A stretch of 64,000 nt of DNA. It comes from Garcia nutans. Taxonomy: Eukaryota; Streptophyta; Magnoliopsida; Malpighiales; Euphorbiaceae. Made by a program: the position numbers and the translations under genes. The notes under the pieces were generated by a model. The model did no database searches. It was not told the DNA's origin and saw nothing but the letters and a program-made list of their open reading frames with translations. Positions 10,882 to 22,507 of this stretch are shown here, piece by piece. The stretch is taken from the NCBI GenBank assembly GCA_947685225.1, contig CANTUV010000035.1, positions 39,618,001 to 39,682,000 of the forward strand. Reading direction: 5' to 3'. The number at the start of each line of letters is the position of its first letter. Position 1 is the stretch's first letter.

Positions 10882-11928
10882 CGCATCTACAGCTGCCTCA
10901 GCAGGACCTCTGATAGTCACCACAGCAGACTCAATAATACGCCGATAACCTTGTTCAGGAGCAATTAGATGCAGCTGATATCCATCAGCTTCAGTGATTA
11001 GCTTCCTGACATTGTCCATTGACAGCTGTTTATCAAATTGCAACCTTTTCAAAGCAGCTGGTAACTGAATATCGAACACAGCATAAATTTTATCACCGCC
11101 AGGACGTCTGCAGACAATAGGTATTATCCAACGCAAGATCAAGTTGCAAACCGACACAAGATGAATAACACTATATTCCAATTCATCGAAAAAACACAGC
11201 AATATCAAAATACATACATGCTGTCAAGACGTTCTTTAAATATTTGTTCAAATGAACGACAGATTTCCATGATCATATATAACTTTCCCTACATTTGAAA
11301 AGAAATAATGCAAATTAAAAGGAAGAGAAAAGGTGTTAGTAAGATCAGAAGGCCGCCCAACTTCTATCAGATGCGCAATAATGTAACAAAACCAGAAAGA
11401 GAAGTAGTGCGAGAAAGTAGAAGCAATAATACATTTCAACCTCACCCCAGCATCAGTAGCAACAGGCTTCCCAAGACGACTCAATTCTGCTTCTAGTTCA
11501 GCAATTGTTTTGTTGATAAGAGACTGAAGACCTGGAATTCTAGATTTGATGACTTGTTCCAAATGCTGAAAAAATTAAGATTTAACCATGTTCAGCACAT
11601 GCATGACATTGACATTAACTCAACAAAATTACTTCAGAGTATTAATACAACAAAAAAGTACAATCAGCAGCTACAAAGGAGTGTCCCAAAGGACAAACAT
11701 GAATACAATGTCTTCTATGAGATATAAAATGACAATAGAGTTTGGGATCACAATAAATACATTTAGAAAACAACCATTTTCTTAGGGATTACTCCTGTCT
11801 TCATTTGTTATAAGAAAGATAATTCTACTGAGGAAAATGAAGAAATAAAAGAATGATAGACTCCCAGATCCACGGGGCAAGAAATCTCTTCCTAAAACGC
11901 TTTCCAACACTGAAGATTTCCCAGAACT
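10882..11928 (-). pseudogene. DRP1: Dynamin-related protein 1 (DRP1) fragment, four exons
   Basis: Four DRP1 exons lie in order on the minus strand. 11928-11863 encodes the GTPase P-loop (SSGKSSVLESVLGRDFLPRG). 11565-11446 encodes [20 protein letters not shown] and on to PVATDAG. 11288-11218 encodes [20 protein letters not shown]. 11107-10882 encodes [19 protein letters not shown] through LITEADGYQ and GYRRIIES to EAAVDA. Splice sites and phases join correctly for the last three. Between the first and second, the rest of the GTPase domain is missing, and the donor after GSG is mutated (gg for gt). Exons for the C-terminal GED are absent. DRP1 proteins are about 610-620 residues and pinch membranes at the cell plate and in endocytosis; this remnant cannot make a working GTPase. 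Confidence 0.85.
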
Positions 11929-12119
11929 CTAGATTTTCACACGAGAACCACAATCATCAACATATGAATCTTAAAATCCAGAAATCAGAAAACAAACAGG
12001 AAATCAAACAAAATTTTGTATTTTTTAAACAAAATTAGTCAAACAAAATTTTAAAAATCGCAACGCAAAACAGAACAAAGAGATCAAAATCCATAAAGGA
12101 ATCGAGCGAATTGACTCAC

Positions 12120-12148
12120 GAATAGGACGATTCAGCTTGGTTAGCCAT
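12120..12148 (-). pseudogene. Possible CDC48 first exon (start codon and 10 residues)
   Basis: The minus strand reads ATG then ANQAESSYS, followed by a good donor (gtgagtc). Plant CDC48 proteins begin with a very similar MxNQAESSDS-type sequence, so this may be the CDC48 first exon, displaced from the N-domain exon by the DRP1 pieces. The upstream context (aaccacaacaacaATGGC) is a good plant start context, with a tatatata stretch about 100 nt further upstream. The match is short, so confidence is moderate. Confidence 0.45.
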
Positions 12149-12815
12149 TGTTGTTGTGGTTGAAATTATGTGTATACACAACAGAGAGAAGCGATTTGAA
12201 TGAGTACGGAACTAGAGATCTGCTTTTTCTGATTTTGTGCTTGTTTTTATATATATATAGAGAGAGAGAGAGTCTTTCTTGTTTGTAAAGACAAGAATGG
12301 TTGTGCTTGGTTACTCATCGCAAAATGGAACAAATTATGACTACCAGCTCTAATACTCTCTTCTGAACTCATCGCAAAATGGAACAAAGTAGGTTCTGAA
12401 GTTTTCTACTCTTGAAAATGAAAACAAATTAGGTCTACAGAGACAAATCGAAAGAGGGAAGGAGAAGATAGGTTTGTTTATGTTTATTGCTAAATTTTAA
12501 AACGGCCGTGTCTTTGGCAAAATGGGGGCAAATGAAATTTTTTTTTGGAAATAAAGGGGGGAATTTAAGTTTTCAAAATTTTCGAAGTTTTGACATCCCT
12601 TTTTTGAAACCAAATAGATTTTTCAAAATTTTGTTAAAAGAACTTTACAAGTTCATTTATATAGATGACTTATAAATTTCAATTTATAATTCATCCATAA
12701 GTGTTTAAGGCAATACAATTTAAATAATTAGAAGTGATAAGTTTCTATGGAACCCTATATAATTATAAAATTTAGTGTTGATGTAAATTAGATGGAGCAA
12801 AAACTAAATACTTAT
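12149..12815. other. Non-coding flank with 22-bp direct repeat
   Basis: Contains TA and GA microsatellites (12247-12271). A 22-bp exact direct repeat, beginning actcatcgcaaaatggaaca, lies at 12313-12334 and 12367-12388, followed by AT-rich DNA leading into the satellite. No gene was seen. Confidence 0.55.
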
Positions 12816-14646
12816 ATATATACTTGTATATATACTAATATATACTAATATATATACTTATATATACTTATATATATACTAATATATACTTGTATATACA
12901 TGTATATACTTGTATAAATATACTAATATATACTTATATATACTAATATATATATACTAATATATACTTGTATATACTTATATATACTAATATATACTTA
13001 TATATACTTATATATATACTTGTATATACTTGTATATACTAATATATATACTTGTATATATAAGTATATACTAATATATACTTGTATATATACTAATAAA
13101 TACTAATATATATACTTGTATATACTAATATATATTTATATATAAATTGTTATATATACTAATATATACTAATATATACTTGTATATACTTGTATATATA
13201 CTAATGTATATGCTTGTATATACTTGTATATACTAATGTATACACTAATATATACTTATATATACTAATATATATACTTGTATATACTAATATATACTTA
13301 TATATACTTGTATATACTAATATACTTATATATATACTAATATATATACTTGTATATACTAATGTATATGCTTGTATATACTTGTATATACTAATGTATA
13401 TACTTATATATACTTGTATATACTAATATACTTATATATATACTAATATATACTAATGTATATACTTGTATATACTAATATATACTAATATATATACTTG
13501 TATATACTAATATATACTTGTATATATACTAATATATACTAATGTATATACTTATATATACTAATATATACTTGTATATATACTAATATATACTAATATA
13601 TACTTGTATATATACTAATATATACTAATGTATATACTTGTATATACTAATATATATACTAATATATACTTGTATATACTAATATATATACTTGTATATA
13701 CTTGTATATACTAATATATACTTTTATATACTTGTATATACTAATATATATACTTGTATATACTAATATATACTTGTATATACTTGTATATACTAATATA
13801 TATACTAATATACTTGTATATACTAATGTATATACTTGTATATACTTATATATACTTGTATATATACTAATGTATATACTAATACATACTTGTATATACT
13901 AATATATACTTGTATATATACTTGTATATATACTAATATATACTTATATATATACTTGTATATACTAATATATATACTTGTATATACTTGTATATATACT
14001 AATATATACTTGTATATACTAGTATATACTAATATATACTTGTATATACTTGTATATATACTAATATATACTAATATATATACTTGTATATACTTGTATA
14101 TATACTAATATATACTTATATATACTAATATATACTTGTATATACTTGTATATATACTAATGTATATGCTTGTATATACTAATGTATACACTAATATATA
14201 CTTGTATATATTAATATATATACTTGTATATACTAATATATACTTATATATACTTGTATATATACTAATATATACTAATATATATACTTGTATATACTTG
14301 TATATATACTAATATATATACTTATATATACTAATATATACTTGTATATATTAATATATATACTTGTATATATTATAATATATACTAATGTATATACTTG
14401 TATATACTAATATATACTTATATATACTTGTATATACTAATATATATACTAATATATACTTATATATACTTGTATATACTAATATATATTTATATATATA
14501 CTTGTATATACTAATATATACTTGTATATATACTAATGTATATACTTATATATACTTGTATATACTAATATATATATTTGTATATACTTGTATATATACT
14601 AATATATACTTATGTTTATACTTATATATACTAATATATATATATA
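12816..14646. repeat. AT-rich satellite of TATACTWRTA-type units
   Basis: About 1.8 kb consists almost only of tatactaata, tatacttgta and tatacttata units (10-12 nt) in irregular order. Many units contain the small inverted repeat tatac-tt-gtata. Open frames reading YTNIYLYIL are products of the repeat and not genes. The array resumes at 17400 after the PPR copy. Confidence 0.95.
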
Positions 14647-17399
14647 GTTAAAATCCAAATTACACATATTTTTGCAATTTGTTTTTAATGGCGCTCTCAA
14701 GAATAACGAAACAAACTCGAAACCTCTGCAAATCAATTAAACCCATTAATCCAAATTCTGTTTCTATCAGAAATATCTCTACATTTTCTTCAAATTCCAC
14801 CAGCATTACAAGTGACTTCGTCTCCATTTTCACCAAACAACCATTTTGCCCTGACCACCCAGAGTTGCTAAATCTTGCTCCATTTCTCAATACCAAACTT
14901 GTTGAATCTGTGTTACAAGCTTTCAAAAACTGGAAATTTGCTTATACGTTTTTCTCTTGGGCGTCAAACCAGTATGGGTATAAGCACAATATTTATACTT
15001 AAAATGCCATGGCATCAATCCTATCACACGCTCGACAAAATGCCGCATTGAAAGTTTTGTCTGTTGATATCTTGAATTCCCGTTGTTCAATGACTCCTGG
15101 GGCTCTGGGTTTCTTTATTAGATGTTTGGGTAGTGTGGGTTTAGCTGATGAGGCTAATTTGTTTTTTGATCAAGTTAAAAAGATAGGTCTTTGTTTGCCA
15201 AATCTTTATAGCTATAATTGTTTGTTAGAAGCTATTTCTAAGTCGACATATGTTTCTGTTGGTTTGGTTGAGATGAGACTGAAAGAGATGCGTGATCAAG
15301 GGTGGCGGGTTGATAAGTACACTTTGACGCCATTGTTGCAGATTTATTGTAATGCAGGGAAGTTTAAGGAAGCTTTAAATGTTTTTAATGAGATTCATAG
15401 TCATAGTTGGACAGATGCACACGTGTTTTCTATCTTGGTGTTGTCTTTTAGTAAGTGGGGTAAGGTGGATACGGCTTTTGAGTTAATTGAAAAAAATGGA
15501 AAATCAAAACATTAGATTGAATGCTAAGACTTTTTGTAATTTAATTCATGGATTTGTAAAGCAATCCAGAGTGGATAAAGCACTCCAATTGTTCTATAAG
15601 ATGCAGGATTATGGTTTTTATCCTGATATTTCACTTTATGATGTGTTAATTGGAGGGCTCTGCGAGAAGAAAGAGCTCGAGAAAGCTCTGTCTTTGTGTT
15701 CAGAAATGAAGGTGTTCAAAATCCAACCTGATGTTGCAATAGTTACAAAGCTCCTATATTTTTTTTCTGAAGAAGGAGAAATAACCCGAATACTTGAGGA
15801 AGTCCACATGTATGTGGATGGAGAAGCTATGACTTTGCTTTGCAATTCTGTTTTAAATTCTGTTGTTAGTAATGGCTTGATAGATAAAGCTTATTGTCTT
15901 TTTCAGGCAATGATGGGAAATGGATACAATGATAGTGTCGAGTTATGTAAGTTTTTCCAGGACAAAGAAATTGTTCGTCCTAATGCTGCTAGTTTTACTA
16001 TTGTCATCAATGGTTTGATCCAGGCTGGCAAGTTGGACTTGGCTTTTTGCCTCTTTCGAGATATGGCACAAATTGATTGTAATAGAGCTTTAATAATTTA
16101 TAATAACTTAATTGATGGATTCTGCAATTCTGATAGATTGGAGGAAGGTTATGAGCTTTTGAGAGAAATGGAAGAGTCAGGATTTGAGCCAACCCAATTC
16201 ACTCACAACTCCTTGTTTGGGTGCCTATGCAGGAGAGCTGATGTTTCTGGAGCATTTGATCTAGTAAAGAAGATGCGTGTTCATGGCCACAAGCCTTGGG
16301 TAAAACATTACACCTTGCTTGTAAAAAAGTTGTGCAAAAATAGGAAGGCCATAGAAGCTTGCACATTTCTTACTGACATGACGCAAAAAGGTTTTCCACC
16401 TGATATAATTGCCTATTCAGCAGCAATGGGTGGCTTAATTGACATTGGAGAAGTTGATCAGGCATTGAAGCTATTCCATGACATTTGTGCTTGTGGCCAT
16501 TGTCCTGATGTGGTTGCTTACAACATATTGATAAAAGGGCTTTGTAAGGCACAGAGAATTGCAGAAGCACAGGATCTTTTCAATGAGATGGTGACGAAGA
16601 ATATAGTTCCCTCGGTTGTTACCTATAACTCGCTTATAGATGGCTGGTGCAAAAATGGTTGTATGGATGAAGCCCTGCTTTGTTTTTCCAGTATGCCTGC
16701 CAAGGAAAGGGAACCTAATGTCACTACATACACTTCTTTAATAGATGGATTATGTAATGCTGGAAGACCAGATGATGCAATGATGTTATGGAGCGAAATG
16801 GGGAGAAAAGGGTGCACTCCTAATGAAGTTGCTTTTATGGCTTTTATTCATGGTCTTTGCAAATGTCGTAGGCCTAATGCAGCTCTGGTTCATTTGCGTG
16901 AGATGGAAAAGCAGGAAATGGAGCCAAACACATATGTTTATATAGCCTTAATAATTGCTTTCCTCACCGACTTAAACCTCCTTTTGGCGTTTGACATATT
17001 GAAGGAGATGATTGAAAAGGGAAAATTTCCAGATCTGCTTGATAAGGACTATGGAATTGTAAGAGATGCAATAATCAAGTTCTCAGAAGATGCCAGGACT
17101 TCATCTAATGTTAAAAGACTTATAGTTAGTGGTAGCATTCCAACAATAAGACTCGCAGATATTGAAAGTGAAGGTGGAGACCAAAAGGATCAATGACATT
17201 AGAGATTTATGGTCAAAGAAATTGTTTTAACTGTATTCTCAATATCTAAACATGCTCAGTTTCATTCGGCTATAAGTGGCGTAGCTGATACTTTTTTCAT
17301 TTCTTGTAAATTGTACGTTGAAGTCTTTGAGCTGTAGCATGTCTTTATTTCAAGTATCTATTACAATGAGCCCGTTTTCAATGCAAAAAAAAAAAAAAA
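14647..17399 (+). mobile_element. Retrocopy (processed copy) of a PPR mRNA inserted in the satellite
   Basis: A contiguous gene copy, with a short 5' leader (from about 14647) and a 3' UTR of about 190 nt, ends in 15 A residues at 17385-17399. Satellite sequence resumes immediately at 17400. Both junctions show tactaatatatata, which is either a target-site duplication or simply the repeat. A terminal poly(A) with flanking target repeat is the mark of LINE-mediated retroposition. Plant PPR genes are often intronless, so lack of introns alone is not evidence. Confidence 0.65.
14688..17196 (+). pseudogene. Mitochondrial PPR protein gene (At5g08310-like), broken by stop and frameshift
   Basis: About 830 codons of a P-class pentatricopeptide repeat protein. 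The N-terminus (MALSRITKQTRNLCKSIK, then Ser/Arg-rich) looks like a mitochondrial presequence. Repeats such as PDVVAYNILIKGLCKAQRIA, PSVVTYNSLIDGWCKNGCMD and PNVTTYTSLIDGLCNAGRPD recur about every 35 residues from about residue 90 to 760. Two lesions are visible. An in-frame TAA at 15000-15002 follows HNIYT, where the family has an aromatic residue before NAMASIL. A +1 shift lies in the A7 run at 15490-15496, between AFELIE and MENQNIRLN. The frame from 15497 to the TGA at 17194-17196 is otherwise open. By overall sequence it resembles Arabidopsis At5g08310, recalled from memory. Intact relatives would bind organelle RNA. The satellite begins about 40 nt upstream of the ATG, so the native promoter is absent. 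Confidence 0.85.
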
Positions 17400-17460
17400 T
17401 ACTAATATATATACTTGTATATACTAATATATACTTGTATATATACTAATATATACTAAT
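17400..17460. repeat. Short resumption of the TATACTWRTA satellite
   Basis: 61 nt of the same tactaatatatatacttg-type units as 12816-14646 lie directly between the poly(A) of the PPR copy and the CACTA end. Confidence 0.9.
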
Positions 17461-17936
17461 GTCTGACAACGATTTTTTTATTAATGTCTGACAACATTTT
17501 ATCAGACAACGATTTTTTTTTTACCAAAAAAATACTTGTCTGAACATATATTACACAACGGTCCCTAAAAACCGTTGTCTGTATGCTTGCTTCAGACAAC
17601 GGTTTTTTTTAACTGTTGTCTGAAACGCTGAATTATACAACACTTTCGAAAAAAACGTTGTCTGAAACATTTTATCAGACAACGGTTTTGTATGACCAGA
17701 AAAACAGTTGTCTGAACATATATTACACAACGGTCCCTAAAAAACCGTTGTCTAGTGTGACCAAAATGACACCTAATAGACAACGGTTAAAAAAAACACC
17801 AAAAACAGTTGTCTGAAAATTAATCAGACAACGCTTTTTTGGAAAAAAAAAACAGTTGTCTGTTTTTTTTCAGAAAATGGTTTTTTCCTTAACCGTTGTC
17901 TGATGACCGTTGCCTGATTCAGTTTTTCTTGTAGTG
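17461..17936 (-). mobile_element. Terminal and subterminal region of a CACTA (En/Spm) DNA transposon
   Basis: The right edge reads ...cagtttttcttgtagtg, i.e. CACTACAAGAAAAACTG inward, the canonical CACTA terminal inverted repeat, ending at 17936. The 470 nt inside it hold ten or more copies of cagacaacggtttt and its complement in alternating orientation, the usual subterminal transposase-binding repeats. No opposite terminus or transposase was found in the window; the repeats stop at the satellite at 17460. It is therefore a truncated end, or the edge of an element whose other end is outside the window. Confidence 0.85.
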
Positions 17937-20390
17937 TATAAAAGAACATCAACACTGCAAGATCTGCAATTTCATACACTAATTAATAGTAACAAACAAC
18001 AATCAACAAAAAAAAAAAGAAAGGAAGAAGAAGAAGATTGAAGAAGCTAGTAGTAGAGAAAACAATCCATAAAAAAATAAAAAGAAAGGAAGAAGAAGAA
18101 GAACAAAATAGATAGAAAAAGAAAAGAGAAGAAAAGAGATGAATAACAAAAAAGAGGATTCAAAAATTTTAAAAGAGGATTTAAAAATGTTGATGGAGAG
18201 ATATATTTGAAAAAAAAAGGAAAAAGAAAAGTGAAAGAAAGGAGATGTAGAAGTGGAAAAAAAAAAAGCAAGGTGTAGTATAGTTGAAAAGCAACTTCCA
18301 TTAGATGTAAAACACATAATTTCCTCATTAAACAATTCAAAATTATAAGACATTTATTTACAAATAAAGAAAAGAGTTGGCCGGGATAAAACTAAACCCA
18401 AAATACAATACCAAAATATAGCAATAGGAAATTGACAAATAGGGAGCTCAACTAATTGACAACTATCATTTTAACTTAGCCACTAATCACTAGCTAAAAG
18501 ATTTTATACATGCAAATGGACACCATATTCTTCTAAATGGCAACTCCTTACAAGCCACCAACTTGCTTTTACTTATTTAATTTTTTCAAAAAGCCATATA
18601 CTATAGGAAATAGAACAAAACAAAATAAAGAAAAGAGAGAATATAGAAACCAAAATCTAGTCAGGCTAAGAAGATTGAAGGATAAATTATCAAATACCAA
18701 GGTAATTAAGTTTAATTATTAGCAAAATAAAATGAATATAGAATTTATAGAATCAAATTTCCTGTGCAATTTATGTTGTTGGATTGGAAATGATTGTAAG
18801 TAGTACAGTGGCTTTTACTTAATTACTTCTTTTGGATAGATACATATATATGATAGGATTGGACTAAGGTATATGAATATTTATGGTTTCATATTTTAGC
18901 TAGTACACATGGTTAGGATAAAAATAACTTATGAGAGTTATAGAATTAATTAAGAAATAATTTTGTAAAATATGCTTGGTAATTATTTTTGTAAATTAAA
19001 TTATTACACCAAAATATATACATGGACAATGACTAAATAGGGATTAATTAAAAATTTTATTGAGATAAATTATTTAATTTTAAGCTTAACAAATCATTTT
19101 CGGATTAGTCTAAATTTTAAAAGTAAACTATGGAATTGATTTTGAGGAACATAGAACTTTTACAAACATCTTTGGGACACATTAGCTATAAGAAGATTAT
19201 ACAATTTAATTAGGCAGGAGAGCCCATGAAATTTGTATTTTTCGTGAACACATGTGTCGGCCATACAAATGCCATATAATTCATGCAATTACGTGGGAAA
19301 GGAAATTTTAGATTAGGAAACTTATAAAGAAAAATTATAAAGGATTATAATATTGTTGTTTCATTAGGAATAAAATTTAAAATACTGAAAACAATTAAAA
19401 TATGGAAGTGGCATAGTAAGAATTTTAGCACACAAACTAAAAAAGGTCTCATGCAATGCTGCAAATATTTTTACTTAATATATACTAATTTCAAATTTTA
19501 CAAAAAATTAAGAAAATAATCATTTTCTCATACCAAATTACTTCAAAATTGATGATTATAAATATTTTTCCTTCAAGGATTGATTTAAACATATCGATAA
19601 ATGTTCGCTTAATAGATCCTTTAATTGTATTATTCAATAAACAAATAAATATTTTTCCTTCTTTATCGATTGATTTAAACTTACTAATAAGTATTTGTTT
19701 AACAGTTTCTTCAATTATTCGATAGATAATTTTTTGTATTGTATTTTGTAATTTGCTGATAATTTTTAGTTTTGTATTTATATTCAGTTAGTTGATTCTT
19801 CTATATATTATAATATTAAGAAAAATTATGTTATTTTTTTGTCATAAATGTCAACCAATGATAACCCAAATAGGGTGCAATTAATAATACAAAAATAGAT
19901 AGTAAATAACTATCATCTCCGTTATAATTACAAATATGATAATCAAATGAAAATAAAGGAAAAAATAATGGATCGAATGAAATATAAAAAATCTAAAATA
20001 AAAGCATGAATATAAAAAGTACGATTATGTTTCGATAATATTAGTGTTATATTTTACTTCTTGACACGGTTATTGATGGAACCTTTTATTATTGGGATAG
20101 TAATAAATCAAATGATGTTTTGATCCTCTATTTATTGGAAGAAATGTGGATATTTTTTACACTATTAAATGAAATATTTATTTATAGGTCGATTAATATA
20201 TTTCTCAAGATACGAATTAATTTTGTGTTGAAAATTAAATTAATTATTGAAAATTTTTTGAATTATGTATAAAATTATAAAAAATTGAATATAGTCATAT
20301 TTTATATTTCTATTGTGGCTTGTCACAATGTTATAGATTTTCTTGAAACCACCATATTAGTGAAATTATATGGAATCAACTTCTCAAATG
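17937..20390. other. AT-rich intergenic DNA, no recognisable gene
   Basis: It starts with tataaaag right at the CACTA border. A purine-rich (gaagaagaa/aaaag) low-complexity block follows at 18008-18290, then about 2 kb of AT-rich unique-looking DNA. No exon, TE protein or RNA gene could be recognised. ORFs in the purine block are compositional. Confidence 0.6.
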
Positions 20391-20690
20391 TCTTCAATGG
20401 AGTCGCCACTGTGAGCGCTGGTCTTGCAGCTTCCAGTGGTTTTGCAATCTCAGTATTGTCTGGTTCTTAACCTTAAGGACCCAATGGGCTTAGGCCTATG
20501 AGATGATGGAGTCACCACTCGGTAAAGACTGGGAAAATATAGGGGGTAGTGTACTCTTAATTCCATAGAGAATCCCTAACCCCCTACTAGGTTCGAAAAG
20601 TTATGTACTGTGAGAATCATAGGAAGTATCTTATAACCCAGATACACCTAGTTTATTGAAACTGGCCTCTTCTAATTTTCATATATTATT
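20391..20690 (-). repeat. Tat/Ogre-like LTR end with primer-binding site (fragment)
   Basis: On the minus strand the sequence runs ...ctcaca, one base, then tggcgactccattgaaga (20408-20391), the tRNA-Arg-type PBS of Tat/Ogre gypsy elements. The LTR portion (20410-20690) aligns by eye with the ends of the LTRs at 23760-24049, 48420-48699 and 53820-54099: ggcctccttt, gaatctccaaccccctac, gactcc. Only the LTR end and a few bases of leader remain. Confidence 0.72.
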
Positions 20691-20701
20691 AAAATAAAAC
20701 T

Positions 20702-22507
20702 TGTAATACTCTTATACTTTATATACATACAATACATATACCTCATACATGTAAAAATATGTATACGTGATACAAGAATGTTATTATCCTTACAATTAAA
20801 ATATTTCCCTTAAATTTCATAAAATTAGTTTAACCTTTAAAATATAATTTTGTAAGTACATTAACATATATCTTATAGTAATTAATTGCTATAAATATAA
20901 ATAATGAAGGAAAATCTATGGGGAAAAAATTCTCTAGAGTTTTATCTGTTATTTGGACATTTCCAATCAAACACACTCAACCTGCATAATAATTTATACC
21001 TCCAAAATATATACGTACACATGTTCTAATTCATTTATCTCACTGTCCAATATCATTTACACAACCTAACTTGATTAAAATGCTCTTGATCATTTATATA
21101 TATACATATATATATATAGACGGAGTGTATTTAAAATTTTACAAGCATATCAAGTTCCAACTTATTCACATAATCTATAACTTATGCAAACATTATGTGA
21201 TTAAACGAAAAAATATATATTTATATACTATGCAGTGGCACTAGTCTGGTGGCGAACCAATAAACTTCAGGACTATCTATCTCTCACCTACTATCTGCAT
21301 GATAAATAAATCGCGCTAAGCTGAAAACCTAGCGGTATATACTTTGGTACTAAAAATGACATTTTAAATTAAATACTAGAAAATACATTATGCTTTAATA
21401 TCAAGCAAAGTATATACAAATAATCAACAAAATAATCATCAACATACATTGGGCCCTAAATCCTTATATATTGATCTAGTTTCAGAAATATTATTTTGGC
21501 GTATCTTAATATCAATGACAGTAATGTGTCGCGTCCAATGCCATAATAAAAATTGACACTAATATGTCTCACTCGAAGGTGTAATCATAATTGTGACACC
21601 AATGTGTCTCACCTGAAGGCGTATTACAAACCAAATCCAAAAATAAATCTCTGGAACTAGACATTATATAAGGCAAAATGAAATTCACATTTCTCATATT
21701 CCATTTTTCTCATGTTTTTCCACATTTCATATTACTTTTCTAATTTTCCATACATACTTAACCTCATTATCATTTATTTTGCCAATGTGGCCAATTCCAC
21801 ATTTTAGTGCATAACTAGTACTTTTCATAATTTACACATATCATAAATATTGTTCTTTAATGGCTTAACACGCCACAATTAAATTAATTCATGCATTATT
21901 ATTACAAATAATGCTTAACACATACATGTACTCATGTTCAAGTATCATAACACATAAATTCCCATGCAATGTGCCATGTTTTAATCAAAGAAATCAATTA
22001 AAATAAGTTTCAAAGTATATACTAACCTTTGTTCAAGCAACTTCCAAGCTAAAATTTACACCTTTCTCACCACTTTTCCAAAATGTCTTTCATCACTTGG
22101 TTTGGACAATACAATCTACTCAATACCTAATCAAAATGTCAATATTTAGAATACATTAGTACCGCATTTCTATATACTTTAACTAATAAACATTAATTTA
22201 TCACATTTCCTTCAACTTTCAAATTTTACCCCTAACCTTCTTTAAATTTTGTAAAAAATTCCAATCAATTCCAAATTGACTTTTAAGCTTATTTCTACCA
22301 TTAAAATCATATTATAACATAATTTAAACAATTAAAGATAATTTTTATTCATTCTTTAGAATTTTCTCATCACTCACTCACCTAAATTTCTACCAAACCT
22401 AATTATTCCAACTATTTAACCACAAAATCCTTTTCTCTACACTAAATTAACATCATCCATAACCATTTAAACAATTAAAATACATTCAGATAAAGAAGGG
22501 ATTTTCT
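20702..22507 (-). repeat. Gypsy long LTR (copy a), probable 3' LTR of the minus-strand element E
   Basis: It begins tgtaatactcttatac on the plus strand and shares with 27497-29640 and 30190-30720 the blocks gcgctaagctgaaaacctag, the repeated 'caatgtgtctcacctgaaggc' type segments and the tail of C-rich AT sequence. It lies on the far side of the gag-pol remnant from copy b, as a paired LTR should. The right border is set where the Tat LTR appears to begin and is approximate. Confidence 0.55.

Noticed and set aside
10882..11928. Functional DRP1 gene
   Set aside because: Most GTPase exons and the GED are absent and one donor is mutated; only fragments remain.
13214..14651. Several 60-90 codon frames rich in Tyr/Ile/Leu (YTNIYLYIL)
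   Set aside because: Pure translation of the TATACTWRTA satellite; no codon or start context beyond the repeat.
18003..18353. 116-codon minus frame with Phe/Leu/Ser-rich 'membrane' sequence
   Set aside because: Complement of an A/G-rich low-complexity block; hydrophobicity is compositional.
20285..20470. 61-codon frame with VSAGLAASSGFAISVLSGS
   Set aside because: Overlaps the minus-strand Tat PBS and LTR end; not conserved as protein in the other LTR copies.
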